Assembly (NCBI RefSeq): GCF_008017805.1
Contig: NZ_VRTT01000015.1
Location: 1-64,000 of the forward strand
DNA length: 64,000 bases
Direction of reading: 5' to 3'
Origin: Paenibacillus sp. N3.4
GTDB taxonomy: Bacteria; Bacillota; Bacilli; Paenibacillales; NBRC-103111
The notes below the pieces were generated by a model, which made no database searches, had not been told where the DNA came from, and worked only from the letters and a program-made list of their open reading frames with translations. The first letter of the stretch is position 1. The number at the start of each line of letters is the position of its first letter. Position numbers and translations under genes: made by a program. Shown piece by piece: positions 8,884 through 17,361 of the stretch.

Positions 8884-10521
8884 TCAATTTTCTACGAAAT
8901 AAGCACCGCTGCGGGCGAAATCACTCGGATTCAGACCTGTGCTCTTCTTGAATAGCGTGGTAAAGTAGGGCACATTTTTGAAACCAACCCTCTCGGCAAT
9001 CTCATAAACCATATATTTGCCTTCAATGATCATACTCTTCGCTTTCTCCATACGCACCTTCGTCACATAGTTGTTAAACGTTTCCCCAGTTGCATCACGG
9101 AAAATGTTGCTTAAGTAACTGCGTGAGATAAATACTTTTTCAGCGAGATCAGCCAACCGCAAATCATCGCCATAATTCTCATGCACATATTGAATCATAA
9201 ACTCGACAGCCTGCCTGTGCTTGATACTGTCCTGGCGGTTTACCTGACCCAGGATGGAGACGATGGCGTTTCTCAGCCAATCCGCAAGTTCTTCCGCCGT
9301 AGACAGCGCCAACATCTCTTTGTTCAAGTCCAGCATCGGCATCAGATCTTCCAATACAATACCGACATCGTATAGCGTATAAGCAAAAATCGTCCATATA
9401 TTCGCACCAAGCTGCCGTATCTGAGGGGGACTAAGGCGGTTGTCACCATGAAGTCCAAGCGTATACTGCTGAATCAAATCTAGAATTTCTTGTTCTTGAA
9501 GGCGCTTTATCGCCCCAGCAAGCTGCTGATAGAACTTCACAGGACGGTGTCCGCTTTTATCGATCCTCTTTTCAGATATGCCATATTCATAAAAATCAAT
9601 ACCGCTGCAAGGGGCTGAAGTTTTGACTGCGAGCGCATGAAAAGCTTCCTCGGTTGAGTCAGCTATATCCTCGTATGTTTCCTTCAAACCTCCCATACCG
9701 ATATGAATTTTGAGACTTAAGTACTTGTATACGCTGAGAATGAGCTCCGTGCCCACGTCCCGCGTCCGTAACAGCACTTCTTCCTGTGCCATCGCTGCTG
9801 GCACAGGAATGAGTATCGCCAAATACTGACCGTGGAGATCTATACAGGAGGCTTCTTTCCATAGCGAGTTTACAACTTCTTTGGCTATATTGCTGACAGC
9901 AAAGCGAAACAGACTCCAATCCGTCAAAGAGATCTCAGAAACACGCGTCGTACGGATTATTTCAAGCACGATGACGAGAAAGCTGCTTCCTTTCCACTGC
10001 TGAATAAACTTTTGCGTGAAAGGATGTTTAACTTGACGTTCCGCTGTGCCTGCAACAATCGTCTTTATCCATTCCTTTTCCACAAAAGGCTCATACAGCA
10101 TCAGCTTCTCATGAAGCTCGTGCTGTTCAGTCATTTGCTTGGAAATCTCCTGCAGCCTGGCTATCGATTTCTCCAGCACCTCATAGATTGTCTGTACAGT
10201 AATTGGCTTTGACAAGTAATCGTTAATGCCTAATCTCAGCGCCTGACGGGCATATTCGAAATCGGCGTAGCCGCTAAGGATGATGATTTCCCCCTGATAT
10301 TGCTCTCTTCTCAGCTGCTCCACCATATCCAATCCGTTCATTACCGGCATGTAAATATCCGTGATAATAATGCTCGGCTTAGTGGCCCGTATAAGTTCCA
10401 ATCCTTCTTTGCCATCCATAGCATCCCCGACGTACCGGAGACCAAGCTGCTCCCAGGGTATTATTTTTTTCATTCCTTGTATCACTTGTTTTTCGTCATC
10501 GACTACCACTACATCCCACAT
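8884..10521 (-). CDS. YesN-type response regulator with AraC output domain
   Basis: A 545-residue protein with an N-terminal receiver domain (1-120; VVDDE acidic pocket, phospho-acceptor Asp in ITDIYMP, Lys in YLSKPI) and a C-terminal AraC double HTH (about 440-540). The middle 300 residues match the long linker of YesN-like regulators. It should be phosphorylated by the YesM-type kinase encoded six bases upstream and activate the neighbouring sugar-uptake genes. The intergenic space of about 90 bases before the binding-protein gene may hold its target promoter. Confidence 0.88.
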   Translation of the reverse strand: MWDVVVVDDEKQVIQGMKKIIPWEQLGLRYVGDAMDGKEGLELIRATKPSIIITDIYMPVMNGLDMVEQLRREQYQGEIIILSGYADFEYARQALRLGINDYLSKPITVQTIYEVLEKSIARLQEISKQMTEQHELHEKLMLYEPFVEKEWIKTIVAGTAERQVKHPFTQKFIQQWKGSSFLVIVLEIIRTTRVSEISLTDWSLFRFAVSNIAKEVVNSLWKEASCIDLHGQYLAILIPVPAAMAQEEVLLRTRDVGTELILSVYKYLSLKIHIGMGGLKETYEDIADSTEEAFHALAVKTSAPCSGIDFYEYGISEKRIDKSGHRPVKFYQQLAGAIKRLQEQEILDLIQQYTLGLHGDNRLSPPQIRQLGANIWTIFAYTLYDVGIVLEDLMPMLDLNKEMLALSTAEELADWLRNAIVSILGQVNRQDSIKHRQAVEFMIQYVHENYGDDLRLADLAEKVFISRSYLSNIFRDATGETFNNYVTKVRMEKAKSMIIEGKYMVYEIAERVGFKNVPYFTTLFKKSTGLNPSDFARSGAYFVEN

Positions 10522-10527
10522 GCCACT

Positions 10528-12288
10528 TCATCCTCCGTCCTTTTGCGTTTGCTTGGGCAGTCGGATCCTTACTTCGGTTCCGCCTGATTCGCCCATCTGC
10601 ATCGTGATGCCGTACGGATAACCGAAATAAGCATCCAGCCGCTCGCGAACGTTACGGATCCCGTATCCTCCGGTTTTCCGTTTTGTCCCTTTATCCCAAT
10701 CTGGCTCTAAACCGCATCCATCATCCCGTACCGTAATGGCCAATTCATCGTCGTTTACAACAGCCTCAATCTCAATATGACCGCGCTTGCGTCCATGGAA
10801 TCCATGCATAATCGCATTTTCCACAAAGGGCTGAAGCGTCAGCTTCGGTATGAACAAGGGCATGGCTGACTCCGGAATGTTAATCTGATAGGTTAACCCT
10901 TCTTCCCAACGGATCTGCTGAATTTGCAAGTAGCTCACCGTGTGGACCAGCTCCTGCTCCAATGAAATCAGGCTTTCACCGTTCGACAATCCGACGCGAA
11001 ACATTTTGCCCATCAGCTCCAGCACATGACTCATCCTTTGGTGTCCGGCCTCAATAGCCATCCAATTCAATTGATCGAGAGTATTATATAAAAAATGCGG
11101 ATTAATCATTGCTTGAAGCGCTTTCATTTCTGCCTTGCGCTGCTGCTTATGTTCGGCTTCCAATGATCGGTAAAGTTCCTCAATCCGATCAATTAATCGA
11201 TTATAACCGTTAAACAAATGTCCGAACTCGTTGCTGTAATCACCTGGCAGCTTAGGTCTTTTATCGTCCGCCGGATATTTCGCCATTTGGCGCGTGAGCA
11301 GAATAATTGGCTTCGTAAAGCTTCGAGATAAGTAAAAAGTAAACAGCAGAACGAATACAATCGCGGTCAGTCCAATGGTAAATACGGTAATGGCCAGCTT
11401 AACGCTGCCCGCCGTTATTTGGCTCCAAGGCGTCACTTCCAACAGCAGCCAACCCTCGCTGAAGGTTCGTGACCATACGACTAAATTGTCTTCTTTTCCC
11501 TTACCCAACGTGCCGCTCATGTCCGATTGTATACGCAAATAGCCCGAGTTGTCCTTAATATCAGGGATCAACTTTTCCAAATTCATCGGTATCCGATTCA
11601 TATCAGAGGTACTGAGGATCGGTCTGCCGCCCGTATCAAGCAGGAATCGGGTAGCCGCCGATTTATCCTCCTGCATCATATTTTGGAGTACTTTCACTTT
11701 CACATTGATAAGCAGCATTCCCTGATACTCGAAAGAGCTGGAAAACAGCTTTCGAGCAAAAGTAACTACAGGCATTGTTCCCTGAAAGGTCTGAATATCG
11801 CGTTCTCCGATCCAGGAAAAGTCGGATTTCATTGCCGCCTCATACCAATCCTCTTTACTGGCCTGATCCAAATTTGTAATCTGCACGTAAGCTTTAGGGT
11901 TCGTGAACACGGAACGCTTCATATAAAGCTGTATCGATTCAATATTTGGGGTGCTGTATACGATTTTCAACAAGTTAAAGTTGGTTAAATCGTCTTGCGC
12001 TTTGTTTCGCGTGTAATAGTCGTCTACCGATAAGGTTAATAAGTTGTTGAGATCGTTGTTTTTCGATATCGTCAGGGAGATTTGTTCAATGGAACGCAGC
12101 TCGGAAGCCACCTGTTTATTTAGCTCATTCAACAATCTCTGTTGATAAAAGGAGGTGTTGCTGGCAAGCTCCCGTGAGGAAAGGAAATAGCTTGTAACGC
12201 ACACGAGTATGAGCAGAATGATAAAAACACCGGCGAAACTTACCGCCAGTAGCGCATTGATCCGATAGCGCTTAATCGGGCTTCGCAT
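10528..12288 (-). CDS. YesM-type sensor histidine kinase
   Basis: The 586-residue kinase has a transmembrane helix near the N-terminus (about 13-35), an extracellular dCache-like sensor, a second helix (about 295-318), a HAMP segment, then a His_kinase domain with NPHFLYNTLDQLNW (phospho-His) and an ATPase domain with PFVENAIMHG, DDGCGL and GYGIRNVRERL. This is the LytS/YesM class, common in Paenibacillus beside carbohydrate ABC systems. It probably senses an extracellular oligosaccharide, possibly through the binding protein, and passes phosphate to the adjacent regulator. Confidence 0.9.
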   Translation of the reverse strand: MRSPIKRYRINALLAVSFAGVFIILLILVCVTSYFLSSRELASNTSFYQQRLLNELNKQVASELRSIEQISLTISKNNDLNNLLTLSVDDYYTRNKAQDDLTNFNLLKIVYSTPNIESIQLYMKRSVFTNPKAYVQITNLDQASKEDWYEAAMKSDFSWIGERDIQTFQGTMPVVTFARKLFSSSFEYQGMLLINVKVKVLQNMMQEDKSAATRFLLDTGGRPILSTSDMNRIPMNLEKLIPDIKDNSGYLRIQSDMSGTLGKGKEDNLVVWSRTFSEGWLLLEVTPWSQITAGSVKLAITVFTIGLTAIVFVLLFTFYLSRSFTKPIILLTRQMAKYPADDKRPKLPGDYSNEFGHLFNGYNRLIDRIEELYRSLEAEHKQQRKAEMKALQAMINPHFLYNTLDQLNWMAIEAGHQRMSHVLELMGKMFRVGLSNGESLISLEQELVHTVSYLQIQQIRWEEGLTYQINIPESAMPLFIPKLTLQPFVENAIMHGFHGRKRGHIEIEAVVNDDELAITVRDDGCGLEPDWDKGTKRKTGGYGIRNVRERLDAYFGYPYGITMQMGESGGTEVRIRLPKQTQKDGG

Positions 12289-12315
12289 ACGGTCCCCCCC
12301 TTCGACGATAGACTA

Positions 12316-12341
12316 AAAAGCTGCAGAAAATCGCAGCTTTT
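12316..12341 (-). terminator. Intercistronic hairpin between permease and kinase genes
   Basis: A nine-bp stem (AAAAGCTGC/GCAGCTTTT) is followed by T on the minus strand, in the 72-base gap between the permease stop and the kinase start. It could partially end transcription and lower expression of the regulatory genes relative to the permeases. Confidence 0.5.
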
Positions 12342-12360
12342 GTCATTTTTATGTTCCATT

Positions 12361-13212
12361 TTATCCCTTTAGACCTGTTGTTGCAATACCTTCGACGAAC
12401 TGCCGCTGCGCCGAGAAAAAAATGATGATTTGCGGCACGATCGAAAGAAGCGACATCGCTAGCAATTGCCCCCAAGCAGTAGCAGAATGAGCATCTACGA
12501 ACATGCGAATCGCTAGCGGAATGGTAAATTTATCAACCGAGTTTAAGTAAATCATAGGTCCGAAATAATCTTCCCAATGCCATAAAAACGAGAAGATCAT
12601 GACGGTGACCAGTGAAGGCTTCGTCAGTGGAACGATGATCCGCCAGTAGATGCCAAATGAGCTGCAGCCATCGATTCGGGCGGATTCATCCATCTCGCGC
12701 GGAATGCTTTTAATAAACTGCACCAGCAAAAAGATGAAGAATGCCCCTCCTAGGGTAGCCCCTCCTAAGGCGCTAGGTACGATGAATGGTAGATAAGTAT
12801 TGACCCACTTAAAGGAATGGAACATAGAATATTGCGGGATCAGTGTCACCTGTGAAGGCAGCATGAGAGTAAGAAGTAGCAGCGAGAACCAAACCTTCTT
12901 GAATTTGAAATCCAGCCTTCCGAAGCCGTATGCCGCCAGGCTGCAGGAAATAACTGTGAATACCGTTGTCGCTATGTTCAGTTTCAAGCTATTCATATAA
13001 AAGTACGTAAACGTATAGCGGGGCAGAGCCACCCAACCCTTCGAATAATTACTCCACATGAACTCCTTAGGGAACAAGCTTGGCAGGCTCATTTCCGCAT
13101 TCGATTTGAGCGATGCCCCGATCCACCAAAGCACTGGATAGAACATCAACAAACCAATAACAATTAAAAATAAGTGGACTAACCAATTCCATTTTGTGCT
13201 ATTACGAATCAT
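12361..13212 (-). CDS. Sugar ABC transporter permease, MalG type
   Basis: A 283-residue integral membrane protein with about six helices. The permease EAA loop appears as EMDESARIDGCSSFGIYWRI (about residues 175-194), the ATPase contact site of binding-protein-dependent permeases. It follows the MalF-type permease with a two-base gap, so the two subunits are probably made in equal amounts and form the channel for the sugar bound by the lipoprotein encoded at 7470-8792. Substrate is not known. Confidence 0.9.
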   Translation of the reverse strand: MIRNSTKWNWLVHLFLIVIGLLMFYPVLWWIGASLKSNAEMSLPSLFPKEFMWSNYSKGWVALPRYTFTYFYMNSLKLNIATTVFTVISCSLAAYGFGRLDFKFKKVWFSLLLLTLMLPSQVTLIPQYSMFHSFKWVNTYLPFIVPSALGGATLGGAFFIFLLVQFIKSIPREMDESARIDGCSSFGIYWRIIVPLTKPSLVTVMIFSFLWHWEDYFGPMIYLNSVDKFTIPLAIRMFVDAHSATAWGQLLAMSLLSIVPQIIIFFSAQRQFVEGIATTGLKG

Positions 13213-13214
13213 CG

Positions 13215-14150
13215 TCAGCGGCTCCCTTCCCCGTCATAGACCCAATATTTCGACGCCAAGAAGTTGATCGATGTGGCGATTGCGACAATAAGCAGCAATA
13301 TCCAGGCAAGTGCAGATGCATATCCCATATGAAGATTCCCGAACGCCACCTGATACAAATACACCGCGTATACTTGTGTAGAGTTCATCGGACCACCGTT
13401 CGTAATGACAAATGCGGATGTGAACGTTTGGAAGGAACCGATTACCCCCATGACCAGATTAAAGAAGATAACCGGCGACAACATGGGCAATGTAATGTGG
13501 AAAAATCGTCTGATTTTGCCCGCTCCATCGGCAGAGGAAGCCTCATAAAGTTCAGTCGGGATTTGCTTCAAACCTGCAATGAAAATAATCATGGCCGATC
13601 CGAACTGCCAGACACTGAGAATGATGATCGTGCTGAGCGCCGTTTGCGGCATGCCAATCCAGTTTTTAGGCGCGATGCCAAACCAGGGTACTATGTTGTT
13701 AATAAATCCATCCAGTCCGAAAATGTTTTTCCATAGTACAGCTACCGCGACGCTCCCCCCGATCAGAGATGGTAAATACAATAGCGTTCGGTAGACCGAC
13801 ATTCCGCGAATGTTGCGGCTCAGCAGCATCGCCACACCCAATGCTACTGCCAATTTAATCGGTACGGAGAATAATACAAACGTAAATGTGACCTTCAGTG
13901 AGTTATAGAAGAAACGGTCGTGAAAAATTTCCTTCATATTGTCAAAGCCGGTCCACTGTGCCGAATTCAGCAAGGAATAGTCGGTAAACGAATAGTAGAG
14001 CGACAATATCATCGGCCACAGAGTCAAAAAGCAAAATCCTATGAGCCAAGGGGATATAAACAAGTAACCCGCCAAATTTGTGCTGGTATGTCGCTTTTTC
14101 AGCTTCTTCGCGCTAGTTTGTGGAACAACTGCGATCGTATCGGAATGCAT
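13215..14150 (-). CDS. Sugar ABC transporter permease, MalF type
   Basis: Start placed at 14150 (MHSDTIAVV), behind GGAGGTGG; the longer frame to 14225 has no better signal. The product, about 311 residues, has roughly six membrane helices and an EAA loop beginning ELYEASSADGAGKIRRF. It pairs with the MalG-type permease directly downstream. Overlap and tight spacing across the operon imply co-transcription with the dehydrogenase and epimerase genes upstream. Confidence 0.9.
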   Translation of the reverse strand: MHSDTIAVVPQTSAKKLKKRHTSTNLAGYLFISPWLIGFCFLTLWPMILSLYYSFTDYSLLNSAQWTGFDNMKEIFHDRFFYNSLKVTFTFVLFSVPIKLAVALGVAMLLSRNIRGMSVYRTLLYLPSLIGGSVAVAVLWKNIFGLDGFINNIVPWFGIAPKNWIGMPQTALSTIIILSVWQFGSAMIIFIAGLKQIPTELYEASSADGAGKIRRFFHITLPMLSPVIFFNLVMGVIGSFQTFTSAFVITNGGPMNSTQVYAVYLYQVAFGNLHMGYASALAWILLLIVAIATSINFLASKYWVYDGEGSR

Positions 14151-14181
14151 AAGGCCACCTCCTTCTTTCGAATACTTGGCC

Positions 14182-15219
14182 TTACAGAGGCAGCGTAACC
14201 TCGCGACCTGTGCGAGCCGATTCATAAACGGCGAGAATAATTCGGAGCGGCCTTAATCCGTCTTCCCCGTTCATCTTGGGCTCCCGGTCCTCTTCGATTG
14301 CGGCAATCATATCTCTAATTTGGAACATGTGGCCTCCGACATCAATAGCAGAAGGGTTTGCCGCCCCCGTACCGGCTTGGACAGCCTCATTGTTTTCTTG
14401 ATTGGATTCATCGCGGAACTTCTGATGCACCAGTTTATCGGATTGAATAACCGCGCTGCCGTCTTTGCCGAACACTTCGATTCGCGCCGAGAGACCGGGA
14501 TACGCACAGGTCGTTCCGAGCAGTGTGCCGATGGCCCCGTTGCGGAATTTTAGAATTGCTACAGCAATATCCTCAACCTCGATTCGATCATGACCGGCAG
14601 TCTTGCAATAAGCTGTTACGGATTCCACTGGACCCATTAAATATTGAAGCACGTCTACGGTATGGACACCCTGGTTCATCAGTGCGCCTCCGCCATCAAG
14701 CTCCCACGTACCGCGCCACTCTCCACTGTCATAGTACTCCTGAGAGCGATACCAATTGATAGCTCCTGTACCTGCGATCAATGTCCCGAATCGGCCCGCA
14801 TCAAGCTCCTGTTTAACCTGAACGGTGGAATCCTGGAACCTGTGTTGTGAAATGACCGCCAGCTTTACGCCGGCCTTCCGACATTCCGCCACCATCTCTT
14901 CCGCCTTCGCAACCGTTGTATCAATCGGCTTCTCCGAGATGATGTGTTTGCCTGCTCTGGCGCAAGCAATCGTATGTTCACTATGCATGCCGCTTGGCGT
15001 ACAAACATGGACAATGTCGATATCGGGACGACTCAGCATGTCGTTCAAGTCCGAATAATAATCGCATCCGTACCGCTCCCCTATTTCCTTAGCTTTGGCC
15101 GGATTGATGTCACATACGGCGATAAGCTTGGCCCGTTCAATCTCCTGCAGCCATTTAGCATGCATACTTCCGATAACACCGACGCCGATAATTGCAAAAT
15201 TGTATATTTTTTCTCCCAT
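14182..15219 (-). CDS. Gfo/Idh/MocA-family dehydrogenase
   Basis: Start at 15219 (MGEKIYNF), with GGGGG eight bases upstream. The product has an N-terminal Rossmann domain (GVGVIGSMHA) and the EKPIDTT motif near residue 94, followed by the family's C-terminal alpha/beta substrate domain. Such enzymes oxidise or reduce sugars, inositols or uronates with NAD(P). Here it sits between a TIM-barrel isomerase and the sugar permeases, so it probably processes the imported sugar. The exact substrate cannot be inferred. Confidence 0.88.
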   Translation of the reverse strand: MGEKIYNFAIIGVGVIGSMHAKWLQEIERAKLIAVCDINPAKAKEIGERYGCDYYSDLNDMLSRPDIDIVHVCTPSGMHSEHTIACARAGKHIISEKPIDTTVAKAEEMVAECRKAGVKLAVISQHRFQDSTVQVKQELDAGRFGTLIAGTGAINWYRSQEYYDSGEWRGTWELDGGGALMNQGVHTVDVLQYLMGPVESVTAYCKTAGHDRIEVEDIAVAILKFRNGAIGTLLGTTCAYPGLSARIEVFGKDGSAVIQSDKLVHQKFRDESNQENNEAVQAGTGAANPSAIDVGGHMFQIRDMIAAIEEDREPKMNGEDGLRPLRIILAVYESARTGREVTLPL

Positions 15220-15249
15220 GTTCATATCCCCCTTTATAGTCGAAGTCAT

Positions 15250-16083
15250 TTAGTTCCAATCCATTCCAGCTTGATTCAACATTGCCTTAAGCGCTCTTAA
15301 GGCTACAAGATAACGGTCTTTATCACTTAGCTCAGGGAATGCCTTATGCAAGTGGGGCTCTACAGACAAAAAACCTTTAAATCCTTCCTGTTTCAATGCT
15401 TGTAGAAATGAACCAAATTCCGAATCGCCTTCTCCTGCCGGAACAAAAATCGGCCCTTCCTTACGAGCATCCTTGACGTGGACATATGCAATATAGGAAG
15501 ACAGCAAAGGGTATGCTTCTGCCATCGGCTGTTCTCCGTTGATTACGAAATTGCCTGGATCGAATGCAAGCCTTAAATAAGGAGAATCAATGGTCTGCAA
15601 AATATCAAGGCAGCCTTGGATCGACGTGCCGTACAAATTACTGTCATTTTCCATGACCAAATGAATTTGGGCTGCTTCAGCCTTACTGACCAGCTGCTTC
15701 ATGCGTAGCATGACTTCATCGCGATGTATCGCAAGATCGTCGCCTTGCGGAATATAGTACGAAAAAATACGAATATAGGGGACATCAAATCTTTTTGCAA
15801 TACGAATGGCCTTATCCATGTCATCCAACTGTGGAGCAAAGTCTTCCAAGACGCCATATTTGCCTAGTGGCGAAGCGATGGATGAAATGCGAAAACCTCT
15901 GGTGTGTAAACGTTCCTCAAGCAAGTCGAGTTGAGAATCGGATAATTTCATCACGTTGGTGCCCCAGACTCCACGGAGCTCTAGATATCTGATGCCCTCC
16001 TCCTCCAGCACATTCAATTGCTCCTCTAATTCCTGTGAAATTTCATCTGCAAAACCGGTTATCATAATCAAACCCGGCCACAT
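15250..16083 (-). CDS. Sugar phosphate isomerase/epimerase (TIM barrel)
   Basis: The roughly 277-residue protein resembles xylose-isomerase-like TIM barrels (AP endonuclease family 2 fold), with metal-site segments MENDS (near 140), FDPGNF (near 174), VHVKDA (near 200) and SVEPH (near 243). It is the first gene of the leftward operon and probably interconverts the imported sugar or its derivative. The start is uncertain: ATG at 16083 touches its purine box, while MITGFADE at 16065 would fit the family N-terminus better. Confidence 0.85.
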   Translation of the reverse strand: MWPGLIMITGFADEISQELEEQLNVLEEEGIRYLELRGVWGTNVMKLSDSQLDLLEERLHTRGFRISSIASPLGKYGVLEDFAPQLDDMDKAIRIAKRFDVPYIRIFSYYIPQGDDLAIHRDEVMLRMKQLVSKAEAAQIHLVMENDSNLYGTSIQGCLDILQTIDSPYLRLAFDPGNFVINGEQPMAEAYPLLSSYIAYVHVKDARKEGPIFVPAGEGDSEFGSFLQALKQEGFKGFLSVEPHLHKAFPELSDKDRYLVALRALKAMLNQAGMDWN

Positions 16084-16177
16084 CCTCTCTTTGAAGTATT
16101 ACCTTCATTATAGAGAAGTTATGACCGGGCCTTAAAGAAGGGATATGTGTAATTTCTTTTGAAATAATACGATCGTG

Positions 16178-17271
16178 TCAGCTTATCACGAAACTATCAT
16201 AGACGCTTTTGTTTGTTGTGTAAGGCACTGACTTCACCTGTTGATTTACAAATTCCGCATATTCGGAGTCAACATAGTTCGATCTCACCAGATCCCGGTT
16301 TGCTTCAAATGGTTTATATCCGCCTTCTTTCCGCTCCACGCAGCGAAGGATCAGAAACGAGGCGTCTTCCTCTAATATCTCGCTGGTCTGGCCGGTCTTC
16401 AACGTAAAGGCAGTTTCCATCATCAGCGGAGCCAGAATTAAATTTTTGCCTGAGCTTTCAGGATCAAGCGTAATCATTTCTGACACCATCTTGATGCGAT
16501 CCTCTTTCCGATTCCGATCCTGCTTCTCTTCAATCGACCCTTGATCCATATCTTTCTTGATCGCTAACATGCTCTGGGACGCCAGCATTCTTTGAGCGGA
16601 CATCTCTTCGGGCGTTCTCCCGCTGTAAGATATCGACAGCTTCTCAAGCGTTATGGTATCCGTATTTTTGTACTGCCGATCTTTAACGGATTCATAATAC
16701 AACCTAAGCTGCTCCTCAGGCATATTTAAATCTGTCTGAGACCATTTTGCTTTTAGTCCGCTTACCATATTATCGAATATATATTCGAAATATCCCCGCT
16801 CGTCATATTCTTTTGGTCCATATATGACTTGTCGGTTTTGCAGTGCCGAGCGTCTTCTTTCGTTTTCCTGCAGCAAGCTTTTCAAAAAGCCTTCATAGCT
16901 GATATCTTTCATGACTCCGTATTTCTTGGCGGTGATCTGCTGCTGCTTGACGGTTACAGCCTCTTTCAACGCTATAGCCTTTAGCTTATCCGCCGGAATT
17001 CGTTGCCCAGCGGAGTGCTCCAGAACGAAGCGCTGTCTTGAGCGCCATACGTTTGCTGAAAGTATCTGTATACGCTCGCCCTGTTTTTATCAACGAAATG
17101 TTTGAATTCACGAACGGATATCGGTTCACCCTCGATGCTAGCCACTGCAGGATCCGCCTCATTGCGAGCATAGGATACGCCAATCCATAGACCACAAAGT
17201 ACCATCAGCAGGATTACATATCCCAAATAACGGTAAAGGTTCGTTCGATGATTTCGTTTCATTTTTTGCAT
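16178..17271 (-). pseudogene. PrsA/SurA-like foldase, split by a frameshift
   Basis: The first segment (17271-16981) has a membrane anchor (about 14-33) and a SurA-N-like start with IEGEPISVREFKHFVD. The second (16969-16178) is the helical chaperone remainder. Restoring one T near 16997 gives NEFPADKLKAIALKEAV and joins both frames into about 360 residues. The product would sit outside the membrane and assist folding of exported proteins. Its position next to large secreted beta-helix genes suggests them as clients, which is inference. No clear parvulin PPIase core was seen. Confidence 0.65.
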
Positions 17272-17361
17272 GACAGCACCTCATTCTGATAATAAGCATT
17301 GGCTTAAGGATTGGATTAGAGACGGCAGCCCGTTAATCGCTCCCACCATCCCGAACTTACG

